DNA of 64,000 nucleotides from Bacteroidota bacterium (GCA_023453125.1 JAEXUB010000272.1:15392-79391); one strand, 5' to 3'; counted from the stretch's first letter, positions 1 to 8,519 are shown. Numbers and translations are program-made. Notes: generated by a model from the sequence alone, not told the origin.

Positions 1-594
1 ACTCAGATTAAGAGAGCTGAATGCCCGAACGGACATAATCTGATTGATGACGACCACCGTATTGACGGCAAGCCTTCAATTAAATTAAAAGTCCAGTATG
101 GATCCAATATAGGTTTTATCCATTTAGATCCGATGTACGGGCTCGGAAAGAATCATTTTGGTATTCCCGTCCCCAAGAATAAGACAATTCACATCGGGTG
201 CCCGGAATGCGATGTTACGATGATAAACAAAACTGAGAAGTGCGACAAATGCGGTTCCGAGATTTATGAAGTGAATATTCCGGGGCAGGGATTGCTTCTG
301 GGGTGCGCGAGAGTAAACTGCAACTGGCAGAGATGGGATTATATCGATAAAGCAGGAAAGAAAAGATTCGCTGAATTGTCTATTGCCGATACCGGATGCG
401 GTATTGATCCTGAAAACATTAATAAGATATTTGACCCCTTCTTTTCTACTAAAGGGCAAAAAGGAACCGGTCTCGGTTTATCAGTCAATTGGGGCATTAT
501 TGATAATCATGGCGGCTCTATTGCTGTTATAAGCAAAGTCGGCGAAGGAACAATGTTCAAAATAAGGCTCCCGCTGGAGCAGAAAAGTGTTTAG
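1..594 (+). CDS. Sensor histidine kinase, C-terminal part (5' end outside window), zinc-ribbon insert in ATPase domain
   Basis: The frame is open from base 1, so this is the last 197 residues of a larger protein. The C-terminal half is a clear HATPase_c domain: G1 box DTGCGI, F box FDPFFSTK, G2 box GTGLGLS. The dimerisation/phospho-His domain and N box lie upstream of the window. Ahead of the G1 box is a Cys-rich stretch with a CPNGH motif (residues 8-12), CPEC, CDKC and CARVNC pairs. It looks like one or two zinc ribbons inserted between the N box and the G1 strand, where ordinary kinases have only a short loop. The next gene starts 3 bases after the stop codon and encodes a receiver protein, so this is probably its phosphodonor. 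Kinase assignment is solid; zinc binding and any redox or metal sensing by the insert are inference. Confidence 0.85.
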   Translation, partial: TQIKRAECPNGHNLIDDDHRIDGKPSIKLKVQYGSNIGFIHLDPMYGLGKNHFGIPVPKNKTIHIGCPECDVTMINKTEKCDKCGSEIYEVNIPGQGLLLGCARVNCNWQRWDYIDKAGKKRFAELSIADTGCGIDPENINKIFDPFFSTKGQKGTGLGLSVNWGIIDNHGGSIAVISKVGEGTMFKIRLPLEQKSV

Positions 595-596
595 GC

Positions 597-1403
597 ATGG
601 CAGAAAAAGAGATAAAAGATATACTGGTTATTGATGACGAGCAGGTTATACTCGATTCTATAATCAAGATCGGGAAACTGGAAGGATTAAAAGTTGACCC
701 GGCAGATAACGGAAAAAACGCATTGGATTTTCTTGAGCATTCCGAATACAGGCTTATCATAAGCGATATTATGATGCCCGTTATGGATGGTTTTGCCCTG
801 CTTGAGGAACTTTCGGCAAGAAACCTTTATATTCCCGTTATTATGACTACCGGATATTCTACAATTGAGAATGCAATTAATTCCTTGTACAAAGGGGCAA
901 TCGATTTTATTCCCAAGCCCTTCTCAATTGAGGAAATTTCCTCTGTTGTTGCACGCGGTCTTAAATATTACGAAGTAACAAAAAACCGGACATCTCCCCT
1001 GAATGACGGCGATGCTTCAGGCTTTGTACCCTGCCCTGCTAAATATTACAGGATCGGGTATTCAAGCTGGGTCTATTACGCAGGCAAAAAAAGCGTTGTG
1101 GTAGGAGTTACCGATTTATTTAATAAAACCATTGACACAATAAGAAAAATTGATTTAATTGAGACCGGCGGACAGATATCACAGGCCGGATTGGCTTTAA
1201 AAATAGAAACAGAAAACGACCTGGTTCATCAGATTTATTCTCCCGTAAGCGGGAAGATTCTCTCATATAACGAGAAAGTCCTTTCGGATTTTTCTCTTAT
1301 TGAAAAGGATCCCTATTTTGAAGGGTGGATTTATCAGATTGAACCGGACGATTTTGAGAATGAAATTAAAAACTTAATTCCAAGCAGTACAGACAGAGTT
1401 TAA
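597..1403 (+). CDS. Response regulator: receiver domain fused to a GcvH-like domain
   Basis: Residues 6-122 form a CheY-type receiver: acidic pair D13/D14, phospho-acceptor D57 in IISDIMMP, T84/T85 and K107. Residues ~148-255 resemble the glycine cleavage H protein (VVVGVTDLFNKTI, IYSPVSGK, DPYFEGWIYQIEP). The lipoylated Lys of true GcvH falls on Asp (D208) when aligned on the YxPVSG motif, so this domain is probably not lipoylated. There is no DNA-binding domain, transmembrane segment or catalytic output. It sits 3 bp after the kinase gene and 21 bp before a second receiver-GcvH protein. I infer protein-protein signalling, perhaps directly onto the electron-transfer complexes encoded downstream. 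It is not a glycine cleavage component. Confidence 0.85.
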   Translation: MAEKEIKDILVIDDEQVILDSIIKIGKLEGLKVDPADNGKNALDFLEHSEYRLIISDIMMPVMDGFALLEELSARNLYIPVIMTTGYSTIENAINSLYKGAIDFIPKPFSIEEISSVVARGLKYYEVTKNRTSPLNDGDASGFVPCPAKYYRIGYSSWVYYAGKKSVVVGVTDLFNKTIDTIRKIDLIETGGQISQAGLALKIETENDLVHQIYSPVSGKILSYNEKVLSDFSLIEKDPYFEGWIYQIEPDDFENEIKNLIPSSTDRV

Positions 1404-1424
1404 TTTAGAAGGAGAATAATAGTT

Positions 1425-2579
1425 ATGCCACTGTTTATTTTCGCGGTAATAGTATTTATTATAGCCGATATCTTTATCAGGCTGTTTCTTAAGAAAGTTG
1501 AGGCTTCTAAACTTAGAAAAGAAAGAGAAGCCGTTCTTACAGAAAGTCTTTCCATTGACTTCAGCAAAGAGGCAAAATCGCTCAAAAGAGCCGATGTACC
1601 GAATCCAAGAGCTAAAATATTGTGTGTTGACGACGAAGATGTAATTCTTGACAGCTTTAGAAAAATTCTTGTTTTAGACGGCTATTCAGTTGATACCGTT
1701 AATAGCGGTCCCGAGGCTCTTAACCTCATCAAGTCAAACCATTACGATTTTCTCTTTACAGATCTTAAAATGCCCGAAATGGACGGCGTTGAAGTTGCCA
1801 AATCGGTTAAAAGTGTACGCCCTGATATCGACGTTATAATCATCACCGGTTACGCAACCGTTGAAACCGCTGTTGAATGTATGAAGTACGGCGCTATGGA
1901 TTATGTTCAGAAGCCATTCACAGAAGATGAGCTCCTTGAATTTGTAAAGAAAGCTGTGGTTAAGAGAGAAGACAGAATTAAAAAGCAATTGAAACCGAGA
2001 GTGCATATTACCCACGTAAGCGAAAACGAAAAAGTTAACATCGGCGAATTTGTAATTCCGGGAGGTGTATTCATTTCGGAAGGACATACATGGGCAAGCA
2101 TTTCGCAGGATGGCACTGTAAAAGTAGGGCTCGACGATTTTGCAAAGAAATTAATCGGGAACATTGAAGACATTGAATTCCCGAATCTCGGAATGAGCAT
2201 TGCAAAAGGACAGCCATTGTTCTCAATCAAGCAGAATAAAAAATCAATCAAGTTCCTTTCACCGGTAAGCGGAGTTGTCTCAAAAATAAATTCAGAACTT
2301 TCTGAAAATCCCGAACTCCTTAATTTCTCTATTTACGAAGGAAACTGGATTGCATCCATCGATGCAGACCATCTGGACACCGAACTTCCGCAGCTTAAAA
2401 TTGGTAAAAATGCGGTTTCTTTCTTCCAGGAGGAAATTGACCGTTACGTTGCATCAATTAAGAATTACATTAAAGATGAAAAGGGTTCCAGCCACGATTT
2501 CCAGTATTATTGGGGACAGCTTGAAAGCCTTGAAGAAAAGAACTGGTATATAATCACCGGCGAATTTTTCGGCAAATAA
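1425..2579 (+). CDS. Membrane-anchored receiver protein with GcvH-like domain
   Basis: Residues 1-23 form a hydrophobic anchor, followed by a charged linker to ~60. A receiver domain spans ~63-182 (D69/D70, phospho-acceptor D113 in LFTDLKMP, K163). A GcvH-like domain spans ~208-315 (GHTWASISQDGTVKVG, LSPVSGVVSK), with an ~65-residue tail after it. Here a Lys (K272, or K273) does fall at the position of the GcvH lipoyl-lysine, unlike in the upstream paralogue. No DNA-binding domain is visible. An RBS-like AGAAGGAGAAT lies just before the ATG. Anchoring a receiver in the membrane suggests it acts on a membrane complex rather than on transcription, and the next genes encode exactly such complexes. 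That functional link is inference from architecture and position. Confidence 0.83.
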   Translation: MPLFIFAVIVFIIADIFIRLFLKKVEASKLRKEREAVLTESLSIDFSKEAKSLKRADVPNPRAKILCVDDEDVILDSFRKILVLDGYSVDTVNSGPEALNLIKSNHYDFLFTDLKMPEMDGVEVAKSVKSVRPDIDVIIITGYATVETAVECMKYGAMDYVQKPFTEDELLEFVKKAVVKREDRIKKQLKPRVHITHVSENEKVNIGEFVIPGGVFISEGHTWASISQDGTVKVGLDDFAKKLIGNIEDIEFPNLGMSIAKGQPLFSIKQNKKSIKFLSPVSGVVSKINSELSENPELLNFSIYEGNWIASIDADHLDTELPQLKIGKNAVSFFQEEIDRYVASIKNYIKDEKGSSHDFQYYWGQLESLEEKNWYIITGEFFGK

Positions 2580-2630
2580 AGGATAAATGGAACCTTATAT
2601 TTATAGATACTTAAACCGGCAGAGGATTTA

Positions 2631-4562
2631 ATGAAAAGAATTTTATTAGCATCGTTTTTGATTCCACTGATTTTCCCCCTGATTTGCTTTTCGCAAACCA
2701 AGGAAGACATGGTCTGTCTTGATTGTCACGGCGACCGTACGTTGAAAACTCAAAGGAATGGAAAAGATGTATCGTTATTTGTTAACGGTAAATCCTTTGC
2801 CGGTTCAGTTCATAAAGATATAAGCTGTGTGGGATGCCACGATGACGTTAATCCGGAAAACCTGCCGCACAATGAAAAACTTAAAAAAGTAGACTGTGCA
2901 AACTGCCACGAAAAACCGGCTGAACATTATAACCGCAGTTTACACGGCCAGGCGGTTAGAAAAGGGATGAACCTTGCTCCTAATTGCGCCACCTGCCATT
3001 CCAAGCACGAAATTTTGAGCTCTAAAAACACTAAGTCTAAAACCTATGTAATGAATATACCCTCTCTTTGCGGCAGCTGCCACAAAGAAGGCACTCCCGT
3101 CTCTAAACTGATTGTAACCAGCCAGAAAAATATTCTTGAGAATTATTCTGAATCGATACACGGCGACGGATTATTCAAACGTGGATTGACTGTTACGGCT
3201 GTATGTACAAGCTGTCATACTTCGCATGATATTCTTCCTCATAATAACCCGGCATCAACAATCAACAGGAATGCAATTGCCAAAACCTGTATGCAGTGCC
3301 ATACCCAGATTGAATCGGTTCATCAGAAAGTAATCAATGGCCAGCTATGGGAAAAACAGCCGAATAAAATTCCGGTTTGTATTGAATGCCATCAGCCGCA
3401 CAAGGTTAGAAGGGTATTTTATGAAGACAGTCTGCCTGACGAATCCTGCATGAAATGCCATAGCAATAGGGATCTTTATAAAACAGTTGACGGAAAGAGA
3501 GTATCTCTTTTTGTTGATTTCAACCATTTCAAAGGATCCGCGCATACTAATCAGTCGTGTATTAAATGCCACGTAAATGTTAACCCTACTAAAAATCCGG
3601 TCTGCAAGAACAGCGGGAAAGTAGACTGTTCAATCTGTCATCAGCAGCAGGTTGAAGATTATAAAATTTCAATACATGGCAAGATGCATTTTGAAGGAAA
3701 TAATATTGCCCCTTATTGTACAGACTGCCATACCAGCCACAACATTCAATCAAAAAAGGTTCAGACCTCCCCTACATTTGCCCGTAACGTTCCGGAATTG
3801 TGCGGTAAATGCCATCGTGAGGGGAAAAATGTTGCAACTGCAATCGATGAAAGCAAAAAGGGAATCATTACCACTTATAAAGAAAGTATTCACGGAAAAG
3901 GCCTTCTGCAGAGCGGACTTCTGGTAACCGCTACTTGTGTAGACTGCCATTCAAGTCACAAGGAACTTCCATTTAAGGATCCTAATTCAACGGTTAATCC
4001 CAAAAACATTTCCGCTACCTGCGCAAAATGCCATCTCGGCGTTTATGAAAAATTCAAAAAGAGTGTTCACAGCCCAGATATAACAAAAACCGACAAGAGA
4101 CTTCCTGGATGCAACGACTGCCACCTTTCACACGAAATCAACCGTGTCGATTTAAAAGATTTCAGACAGTCAATTGTTCAGCAGTGCGGACAGTGTCATG
4201 AGGACGTTACATCAAGTTACTTTGAAACTTTTCACGGAAAAGTTACAAACCTTGGTTCCGTAGGCGCGGCAAAATGCTATGACTGCCACGGATCTCACGA
4301 AATTCTCCCCTCTTCGGATATAAACTCAACTCTGAGCAGAAAAAATATTATTGAAACTTGCCGTCAGTGCCATCCTAATTCAAATCACAAGTTTGTTGGC
4401 TATTTAAGCCACGCAACGCATCACGACCAGGATAAATATCCATTCCTATATTTTACATATTTATTCATGGTTATTTTATTAGTAAGTACATTTTCATTTT
4501 TCGGCCTTCATACCTTATTGTGGTTTTTAAGGCTGATGAAAGATAAAATTAAAAAGAAATAG
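2631..4562 (+). CDS. 19-haem membrane-anchored c-type cytochrome with internal duplication
   Basis: A signal peptide (residues 1-21) is followed by 19 CxxCH motifs, starting at residue 29 and ending at 577, then a C-terminal transmembrane helix (~606-632) and a basic tail. All motifs are CxxCH; there is no CxxCK, so this is not NrfA. Haems 1-8 and 9-16 repeat with a constant offset of 244 residues, and haems 17-19 resemble haems 5-7. Recurrent SIHG and CHxSHxI elements are typical of respiratory multihaem cytochromes. It is probably held at the periplasmic face of the inner membrane, taking electrons from the cytochrome b encoded 10 bp downstream. Haem count is read directly; electron direction is inferred. 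Substrate unknown. Confidence 0.93.
   Translation: MKRILLASFLIPLIFPLICFSQTKEDMVCLDCHGDRTLKTQRNGKDVSLFVNGKSFAGSVHKDISCVGCHDDVNPENLPHNEKLKKVDCANCHEKPAEHYNRSLHGQAVRKGMNLAPNCATCHSKHEILSSKNTKSKTYVMNIPSLCGSCHKEGTPVSKLIVTSQKNILENYSESIHGDGLFKRGLTVTAVCTSCHTSHDILPHNNPASTINRNAIAKTCMQCHTQIESVHQKVINGQLWEKQPNKIPVCIECHQPHKVRRVFYEDSLPDESCMKCHSNRDLYKTVDGKRVSLFVDFNHFKGSAHTNQSCIKCHVNVNPTKNPVCKNSGKVDCSICHQQQVEDYKISIHGKMHFEGNNIAPYCTDCHTSHNIQSKKVQTSPTFARNVPELCGKCHREGKNVATAIDESKKGIITTYKESIHGKGLLQSGLLVTATCVDCHSSHKELPFKDPNSTVNPKNISATCAKCHLGVYEKFKKSVHSPDITKTDKRLPGCNDCHLSHEINRVDLKDFRQSIVQQCGQCHEDVTSSYFETFHGKVTNLGSVGAAKCYDCHGSHEILPSSDINSTLSRKNIIETCRQCHPNSNHKFVGYLSHATHHDQDKYPFLYFTYLFMVILLVSTFSFFGLHTLLWFLRLMKDKIKKK
2715..4178 (+). 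repeat. Tandem 732-bp coding duplication inside the 19-haem cytochrome gene
   Basis: Two units of 244 codons lie head to tail (about 2715-3446 and 3447-4178). Each carries eight CxxCH motifs in the same register: residues 29, 66, 89, 119, 147, 192, 220, 250 and then 273, 310, 333, 363, 391, 436, 464, 494. Flanking residues are conserved too, for example VSLFV after the first motif and SIHGxGL before the sixth. Nucleotide identity is clearly well below 100%, so the duplication is old. A third, partial unit (haems 17-19) follows. Confidence 0.9.
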
Positions 4563-4572
4563 CAGGAAATAA

Positions 4573-5421
4573 ATGGCTGAACTAAAAGAAGAAGAAAAAT
4601 ATTACGAAAGATTTGATGCTTTTTCCAGGTTTTTGCATCTCCTGGTTATTATCAGTTTCATTTCACTGGCAATAACTGGGATGGTAATCAAATTCTCTGA
4701 TATCGGAGTCTTTCAATTCGTATCTGAGCTTTTAGGAGGATACAGAGTTACAGGCGCAATTCACCGTTTCGCCGCTTTTATAACCTTTCTCTACTTTTTC
4801 TTACATATAGGTTATCTTATTAGGAAGTCCAAAATCAGAAAGAAATCCTTTGCGAATTTCTTTAAGGGTGAAAATTCCCTTATTCCGAATTTAACCGATT
4901 TAAAAGAGCTCATTGCCACAACAAAATGGTTCTTCGGCAAGGGAGAACGTCCTCCTTATGGAAGATGGACCTATTGGGAAAAATTTGATTACTGGGCTGT
5001 TTTCTGGGGCGTTGCGGTTATTGGAAGCAGCGGTCTAATTCTCTGGTTCCCTGAATTCTTTACAATGCTCGGACTGCCGGGATGGTTTATCAACGTAGCC
5101 ACCATAATTCACAGCGATGAGGCTTTGCTTGCCGCCGGCTTCATTTTTACTTATCATTTCTTCAATACTCATTTCCGCCCGGACAAATTTCCCATGGATA
5201 CTGTAATCTTTACAGGAAAAGTCAGTATGGAAGAGCTTAAGCATGACCGCCCTAGGGAATATGAACAGATAATGCAGAATCCCGAACTGCAAAAGAAAAT
5301 AGGTGGTGCCCCTTCAGAGGCTCTTGTGCACGCTGCAAGAATATTCGGGTTTACAGCCTTGACACTTGGCATATTACTCATATTACTAATTATTTACTCA
5401 ATGATTTTCTTATATAAATAA
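4573..5421 (+). CDS. Cytochrome b membrane subunit (formate dehydrogenase gamma/HydC-like)
   Basis: A 282-residue integral membrane protein with about five transmembrane segments: ~23-40, 62-84, 141-159, 180-198 and 257-280. Candidate haem-ligand histidines lie in or near helices: H22, H64, H78, H180, H195. Sequence and spacing match the C-terminal domain of the next gene product (ITLAITGF/ISLAITGM, GLILWFP/GFILWFP, HFRPDKFPMD/FHPHEYPMS), so the two are paralogues. It lies 10 bp after the 19-haem cytochrome gene and 18 bp before the fused version. Likely role: menaquinol oxidation, with electrons passed to the 19-haem subunit. Family fold is confident; quinone specificity is inferred, supported by menG in the window. 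Confidence 0.88.
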   Translation: MAELKEEEKYYERFDAFSRFLHLLVIISFISLAITGMVIKFSDIGVFQFVSELLGGYRVTGAIHRFAAFITFLYFFLHIGYLIRKSKIRKKSFANFFKGENSLIPNLTDLKELIATTKWFFGKGERPPYGRWTYWEKFDYWAVFWGVAVIGSSGLILWFPEFFTMLGLPGWFINVATIIHSDEALLAAGFIFTYHFFNTHFRPDKFPMDTVIFTGKVSMEELKHDRPREYEQIMQNPELQKKIGGAPSEALVHAARIFGFTALTLGILLILLIIYSMIFLYK

Positions 5422-5439
5422 TCAAAACTTGGAGTTTTA

Positions 5440-7851
5440 ATGTTGAACAGGCAATTAAGATATTGGTTACTTCCTCTTTTCTTCTTCATTTTGTGGTCCG
5501 GATCATCTTCCGTTATGGCACAGGATTTTAACTGCACTGACTGCCACGATACCAAGATAGATAAATCGGTCCACAAGGATGCTATCGGGTGCCAGGATTG
5601 TCATGCCGATGTTAAAGATGAAAAACATACAGAGAAGAAACCTGTTAAAGTAAAGTGCGAAACCTGCCACGAGGAATATGCCGTCTCTATGAACAAGGAT
5701 ATTCACCGCAGGCTGATTACTAAGGTTAAAAATCCGCCGGATTGCAAAGTATGCCACGGTTCGCACGAAATTGTTAAACCGCCTAAGGAAAATAACCTTA
5801 AAGTAAAAGAATACTGTTCAAAGTGCCATCAGTCGATGGTTATGGCTAACCCCTACCATGCAAAATCGGTAAGCGGCAATATTTGCGAAAGCTGCCATAC
5901 CGGAGTTAACCATAAAACCGCGCTGAAAAGCTCTGTACATAAAAATCTTGAATGCGCAGATTGCCACAATTATATATCGAACAATCTGGCTAAACATCCT
6001 AAGAATATGAAAACCTCGCAGAAAGCCGACTGTTATCTTTGCCATTCTAACATTGCAAAAGAGCACAGAGAAAGCATACACGGCATTTCGTTAAACGAAG
6101 GGGTAGATGAAGCCGCTATGTGCTGGAACTGCCATGGCTCGCATGATATCAAAAAAATAAGCGACCCGGCAAGCATGGCGCATCCTGATAATATTGCAAA
6201 GACTTGCGCAACGTGCCATGACAATAGCACAATAATGGCAAAATTCGATTTAGGAATTAAAAATCCGGGGCAGAATTATCAGAATTCTGTTCACGGTAAA
6301 CTTCATGCCGGCGGAAGAAAAGATGCACCTACCTGTATTCAATGCCATGGCGTTCACGATATTAAGAATAAAATTCAGCCCGGTTCAAAGATTTCCACAT
6401 TCAATATTCCACAGCTTTGCGCTACCTGCCATAAGGATGCGGCAGCCGACTATGAAAAATCGATACATTGGATAAGAGCTAAGAAAGGATTCCGCGAATC
6501 TCCTGTTTGCGACGATTGCCACAGCGAACACAGCATTAAGCAGGTTAATTCAACGCAAAAGAGAAAGGAATCAAAAAAAATACAGGAAGAGACTTGTGCC
6601 GTTTGCCACCAGAATCCCAGAATTGCCGCTCGTTTCGGCTCTCAGGGGGGGCAGGCATTAATGTACCAGGATAGTTATCACGGACTGGCAGTTATGAGAG
6701 GCGATGATAAAGCTGCTATGTGCGTTGACTGCCACGAAGTTCATAAAATTCTTCCAAGATCTTACGATGAATCTACTGTACATCCAGATAATGTAACCGA
6801 GACCTGTAAAAAATGTCATCCGGGGGCAACAACGGTGTTTTCGCAGAGTTATTCTCATAAAACATTAAATGCAGAAGCAGCAAAGGTTGAAAGTATTGTT
6901 GGTACAATTTATTTCTGGATGATTGTTTCGGTTATCGGCGGCATGATTGCTCATAACCTCTTAATTTTCGTTTATGAAGTAAGAAAGAAACGGAAAAAAA
7001 CTCTACACGAAATTACTATCCCCCGCTTCACCAAAAACGAGGTTATCCAGCACTATTTGCTCCTAACTTCATTTATTACTCTGGCAATTACCGGTTTTGC
7101 TCTTAAGTACAATCAAAGCTGGTGGGCCGAGATGCTAAGATACTTCGGTATGTCGGAATTTGCGCGCCAATGGATTCACAGAAGCGCTGCAATTGTAATG
7201 ATAATTACAGGGCTTTACCATACTTATTATCTCTTCTTTACTCCAAGGGGACGCGATGTATTGAAAAATCTTGTTCCAAAATGGAGCGACCTTATTGAAG
7301 CACGCGATAATATTTTCTATTACCTGAGGCTTACAAAACAAAAACCGCATTTTGACAAATACGACTATACAGAAAAAGCTGAATACTGGGCTCTTATTTG
7401 GGGTACTATTGTTATGGGCGCTACTGGATTTATTCTCTGGTTCCCTACAATTGTAGGCAATTGGGCTCCGGTATGGTTAATAAAAGTATCGGAACTAATC
7501 CATTTCTACGAAGCAATTCTTGCTACTCTTGCCATTGTTGTATGGCACTGGTTCTTTGTTATTTTCCATCCGCACGAATATCCAATGAGCGTTACCTGGA
7601 TTGACGGAAAAATGTCGCTCCATACCTACCGCCATCATCACGAAAAACATTTCAGAAAAATTGTTCTGGAATGGATGGAATATAAGAACGGAACCAGGGA
7701 TATTAAGAGGCTTAGCAATTCCACTCTCCTGTTCACGCAAGCCTTTGAAAAGAAAGGACTTAACCCGGATATTATACTTCAGAAAGAGATAGAAAATGAC
7801 CCCGAGTTGGGAGCCTGGATTCAGGAAAAAATGGCTCCTAAAGAGGCATAA
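5440..7851 (+). CDS. Fused 16-haem cytochrome c / cytochrome b quinol dehydrogenase (CbcL-like architecture)
   Basis: A signal peptide (1-28) is followed by 16 CxxCH motifs between residues 32 and 460, a linking helix (~486-512), then a four-helix cytochrome b domain (~530-745; candidate ligands H538, H580, H594, H688, H703, H710), and a ~60-residue cytoplasmic-type tail. The layout resembles Geobacter CbcL, an inner-membrane menaquinol dehydrogenase for extracellular electron transfer, but CbcL has fewer c haems and I claim only architectural similarity. It effectively fuses what the two preceding genes encode separately. Expected role: oxidise menaquinol and load periplasmic carriers. A long hairpin follows the stop codon. 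Confidence 0.9.
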   Translation: MLNRQLRYWLLPLFFFILWSGSSSVMAQDFNCTDCHDTKIDKSVHKDAIGCQDCHADVKDEKHTEKKPVKVKCETCHEEYAVSMNKDIHRRLITKVKNPPDCKVCHGSHEIVKPPKENNLKVKEYCSKCHQSMVMANPYHAKSVSGNICESCHTGVNHKTALKSSVHKNLECADCHNYISNNLAKHPKNMKTSQKADCYLCHSNIAKEHRESIHGISLNEGVDEAAMCWNCHGSHDIKKISDPASMAHPDNIAKTCATCHDNSTIMAKFDLGIKNPGQNYQNSVHGKLHAGGRKDAPTCIQCHGVHDIKNKIQPGSKISTFNIPQLCATCHKDAAADYEKSIHWIRAKKGFRESPVCDDCHSEHSIKQVNSTQKRKESKKIQEETCAVCHQNPRIAARFGSQGGQALMYQDSYHGLAVMRGDDKAAMCVDCHEVHKILPRSYDESTVHPDNVTETCKKCHPGATTVFSQSYSHKTLNAEAAKVESIVGTIYFWMIVSVIGGMIAHNLLIFVYEVRKKRKKTLHEITIPRFTKNEVIQHYLLLTSFITLAITGFALKYNQSWWAEMLRYFGMSEFARQWIHRSAAIVMIITGLYHTYYLFFTPRGRDVLKNLVPKWSDLIEARDNIFYYLRLTKQKPHFDKYDYTEKAEYWALIWGTIVMGATGFILWFPTIVGNWAPVWLIKVSELIHFYEAILATLAIVVWHWFFVIFHPHEYPMSVTWIDGKMSLHTYRHHHEKHFRKIVLEWMEYKNGTRDIKRLSNSTLLFTQAFEKKGLNPDIILQKEIENDPELGAWIQEKMAPKEA

Positions 7852-7871
7852 TAGTTATTTTTTAGTAAATC

Positions 7872-7919
7872 AGATAAAAAGAAATCAGGTATTGTTTATT
7901 TACCTGATTTCTTTTATCT
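7872..7919 (+). terminator. Long AT-rich hairpin, probable terminator or attenuator
   Basis: AGATAAAAAGAAATCAGGTA (7872-7891) pairs with TACCTGATTTCTTTTATCT (7901-7919) with only one bulged A. The loop is about 9 nt, and the T-rich stretch lies within the right arm. It sits 20 bp after the fused cytochrome gene and 57 bp before the tetrahaem gene, so it may lower expression of the downstream genes or stabilise the upstream message. Confidence 0.6.
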
Positions 7920-7976
7920 TAAAAAGGATAAAAATGTACTTTTAATTTATTTTCTACATTATTGGGAGACCTAAAA

Positions 7977-8519
7977 ATGAAAAAATCTGCTATTTTGTTC
8001 GCAGCACTAGTTGCTATTTATTTAGTTCTGCCTTCTAACGCTTTTGCCCAGCAGGCAAGCTATGAAGGTGTTTCTGTTTGTACAATGTGCCACAAAACCG
8101 AGAAACAGGGACAGCAGTTAAAGATCTGGCAGGAAAGCAAACACGCAAATGCTTACAAGACACTCCAGACCCCTAAAGCCGATGAAATTGCTAAAGCAAA
8201 GACAGGCAAAAAAGCTGTTGAATCTCCTGAATGCCTCAAATGCCATGCTACCGGTTATAATGTTGACAAAGCTTTAATCGGTGCTAAATTTAAAGTTGAA
8301 GATGGCGTTCAGTGCGAAACCTGCCACGGTGCCGGCTCTCTTTATAAATCTATGGCTGTTATGAAAAATCAGGCTGAAGCTATTAAGAAAGGAATGACCG
8401 ATCTTAAAGACGCTGAAAGCCATTGCAAAAAATGCCACAATCCTGAAAGCCCGACCTACAAAGAATTCAAATTTGCAGAAGCAGCGGCAAAAATTAAACA
8501 CAGCGTTCCGAAATCATAA
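7977..8519 (+). CDS. Periplasmic tetrahaem cytochrome c (c554-like)
   Basis: 180 residues with a signal peptide ending near residue 24 (FAQ). There are four CxxCH motifs at residues 35, 86, 113 and 150, an arrangement like the cytochrome c554 family (first motif near the N-terminus, then a WQESKHA segment). I chose the ATG at 7977 over an in-frame TTG at 7962 because GGGAG lies 8 bases upstream of the ATG and the signal peptide begins there. It is probably a soluble shuttle between the inner-membrane quinol dehydrogenases upstream and the outer-membrane module downstream. It is also the first gene after the hairpin at 7872-7919. A role in hydroxylamine or nitrogen metabolism, as for true c554, has no support here. 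Confidence 0.85.
   Translation: MKKSAILFAALVAIYLVLPSNAFAQQASYEGVSVCTMCHKTEKQGQQLKIWQESKHANAYKTLQTPKADEIAKAKTGKKAVESPECLKCHATGYNVDKALIGAKFKVEDGVQCETCHGAGSLYKSMAVMKNQAEAIKKGMTDLKDAESHCKKCHNPESPTYKEFKFAEAAAKIKHSVPKS

Noticed and set aside
597..2579. GcvH-like domains as part of a glycine cleavage system
   Set aside because: They are fused to receiver domains, no gcvP/gcvT is nearby, and one lacks the lipoyl lysine.
2715..4178. Repeated CxxCH-coding units as a CRISPR-like or mobile repeat
   Set aside because: Periodicity is at the protein level within one open frame; the DNA units are diverged and have no spacers or terminal inverted repeats.
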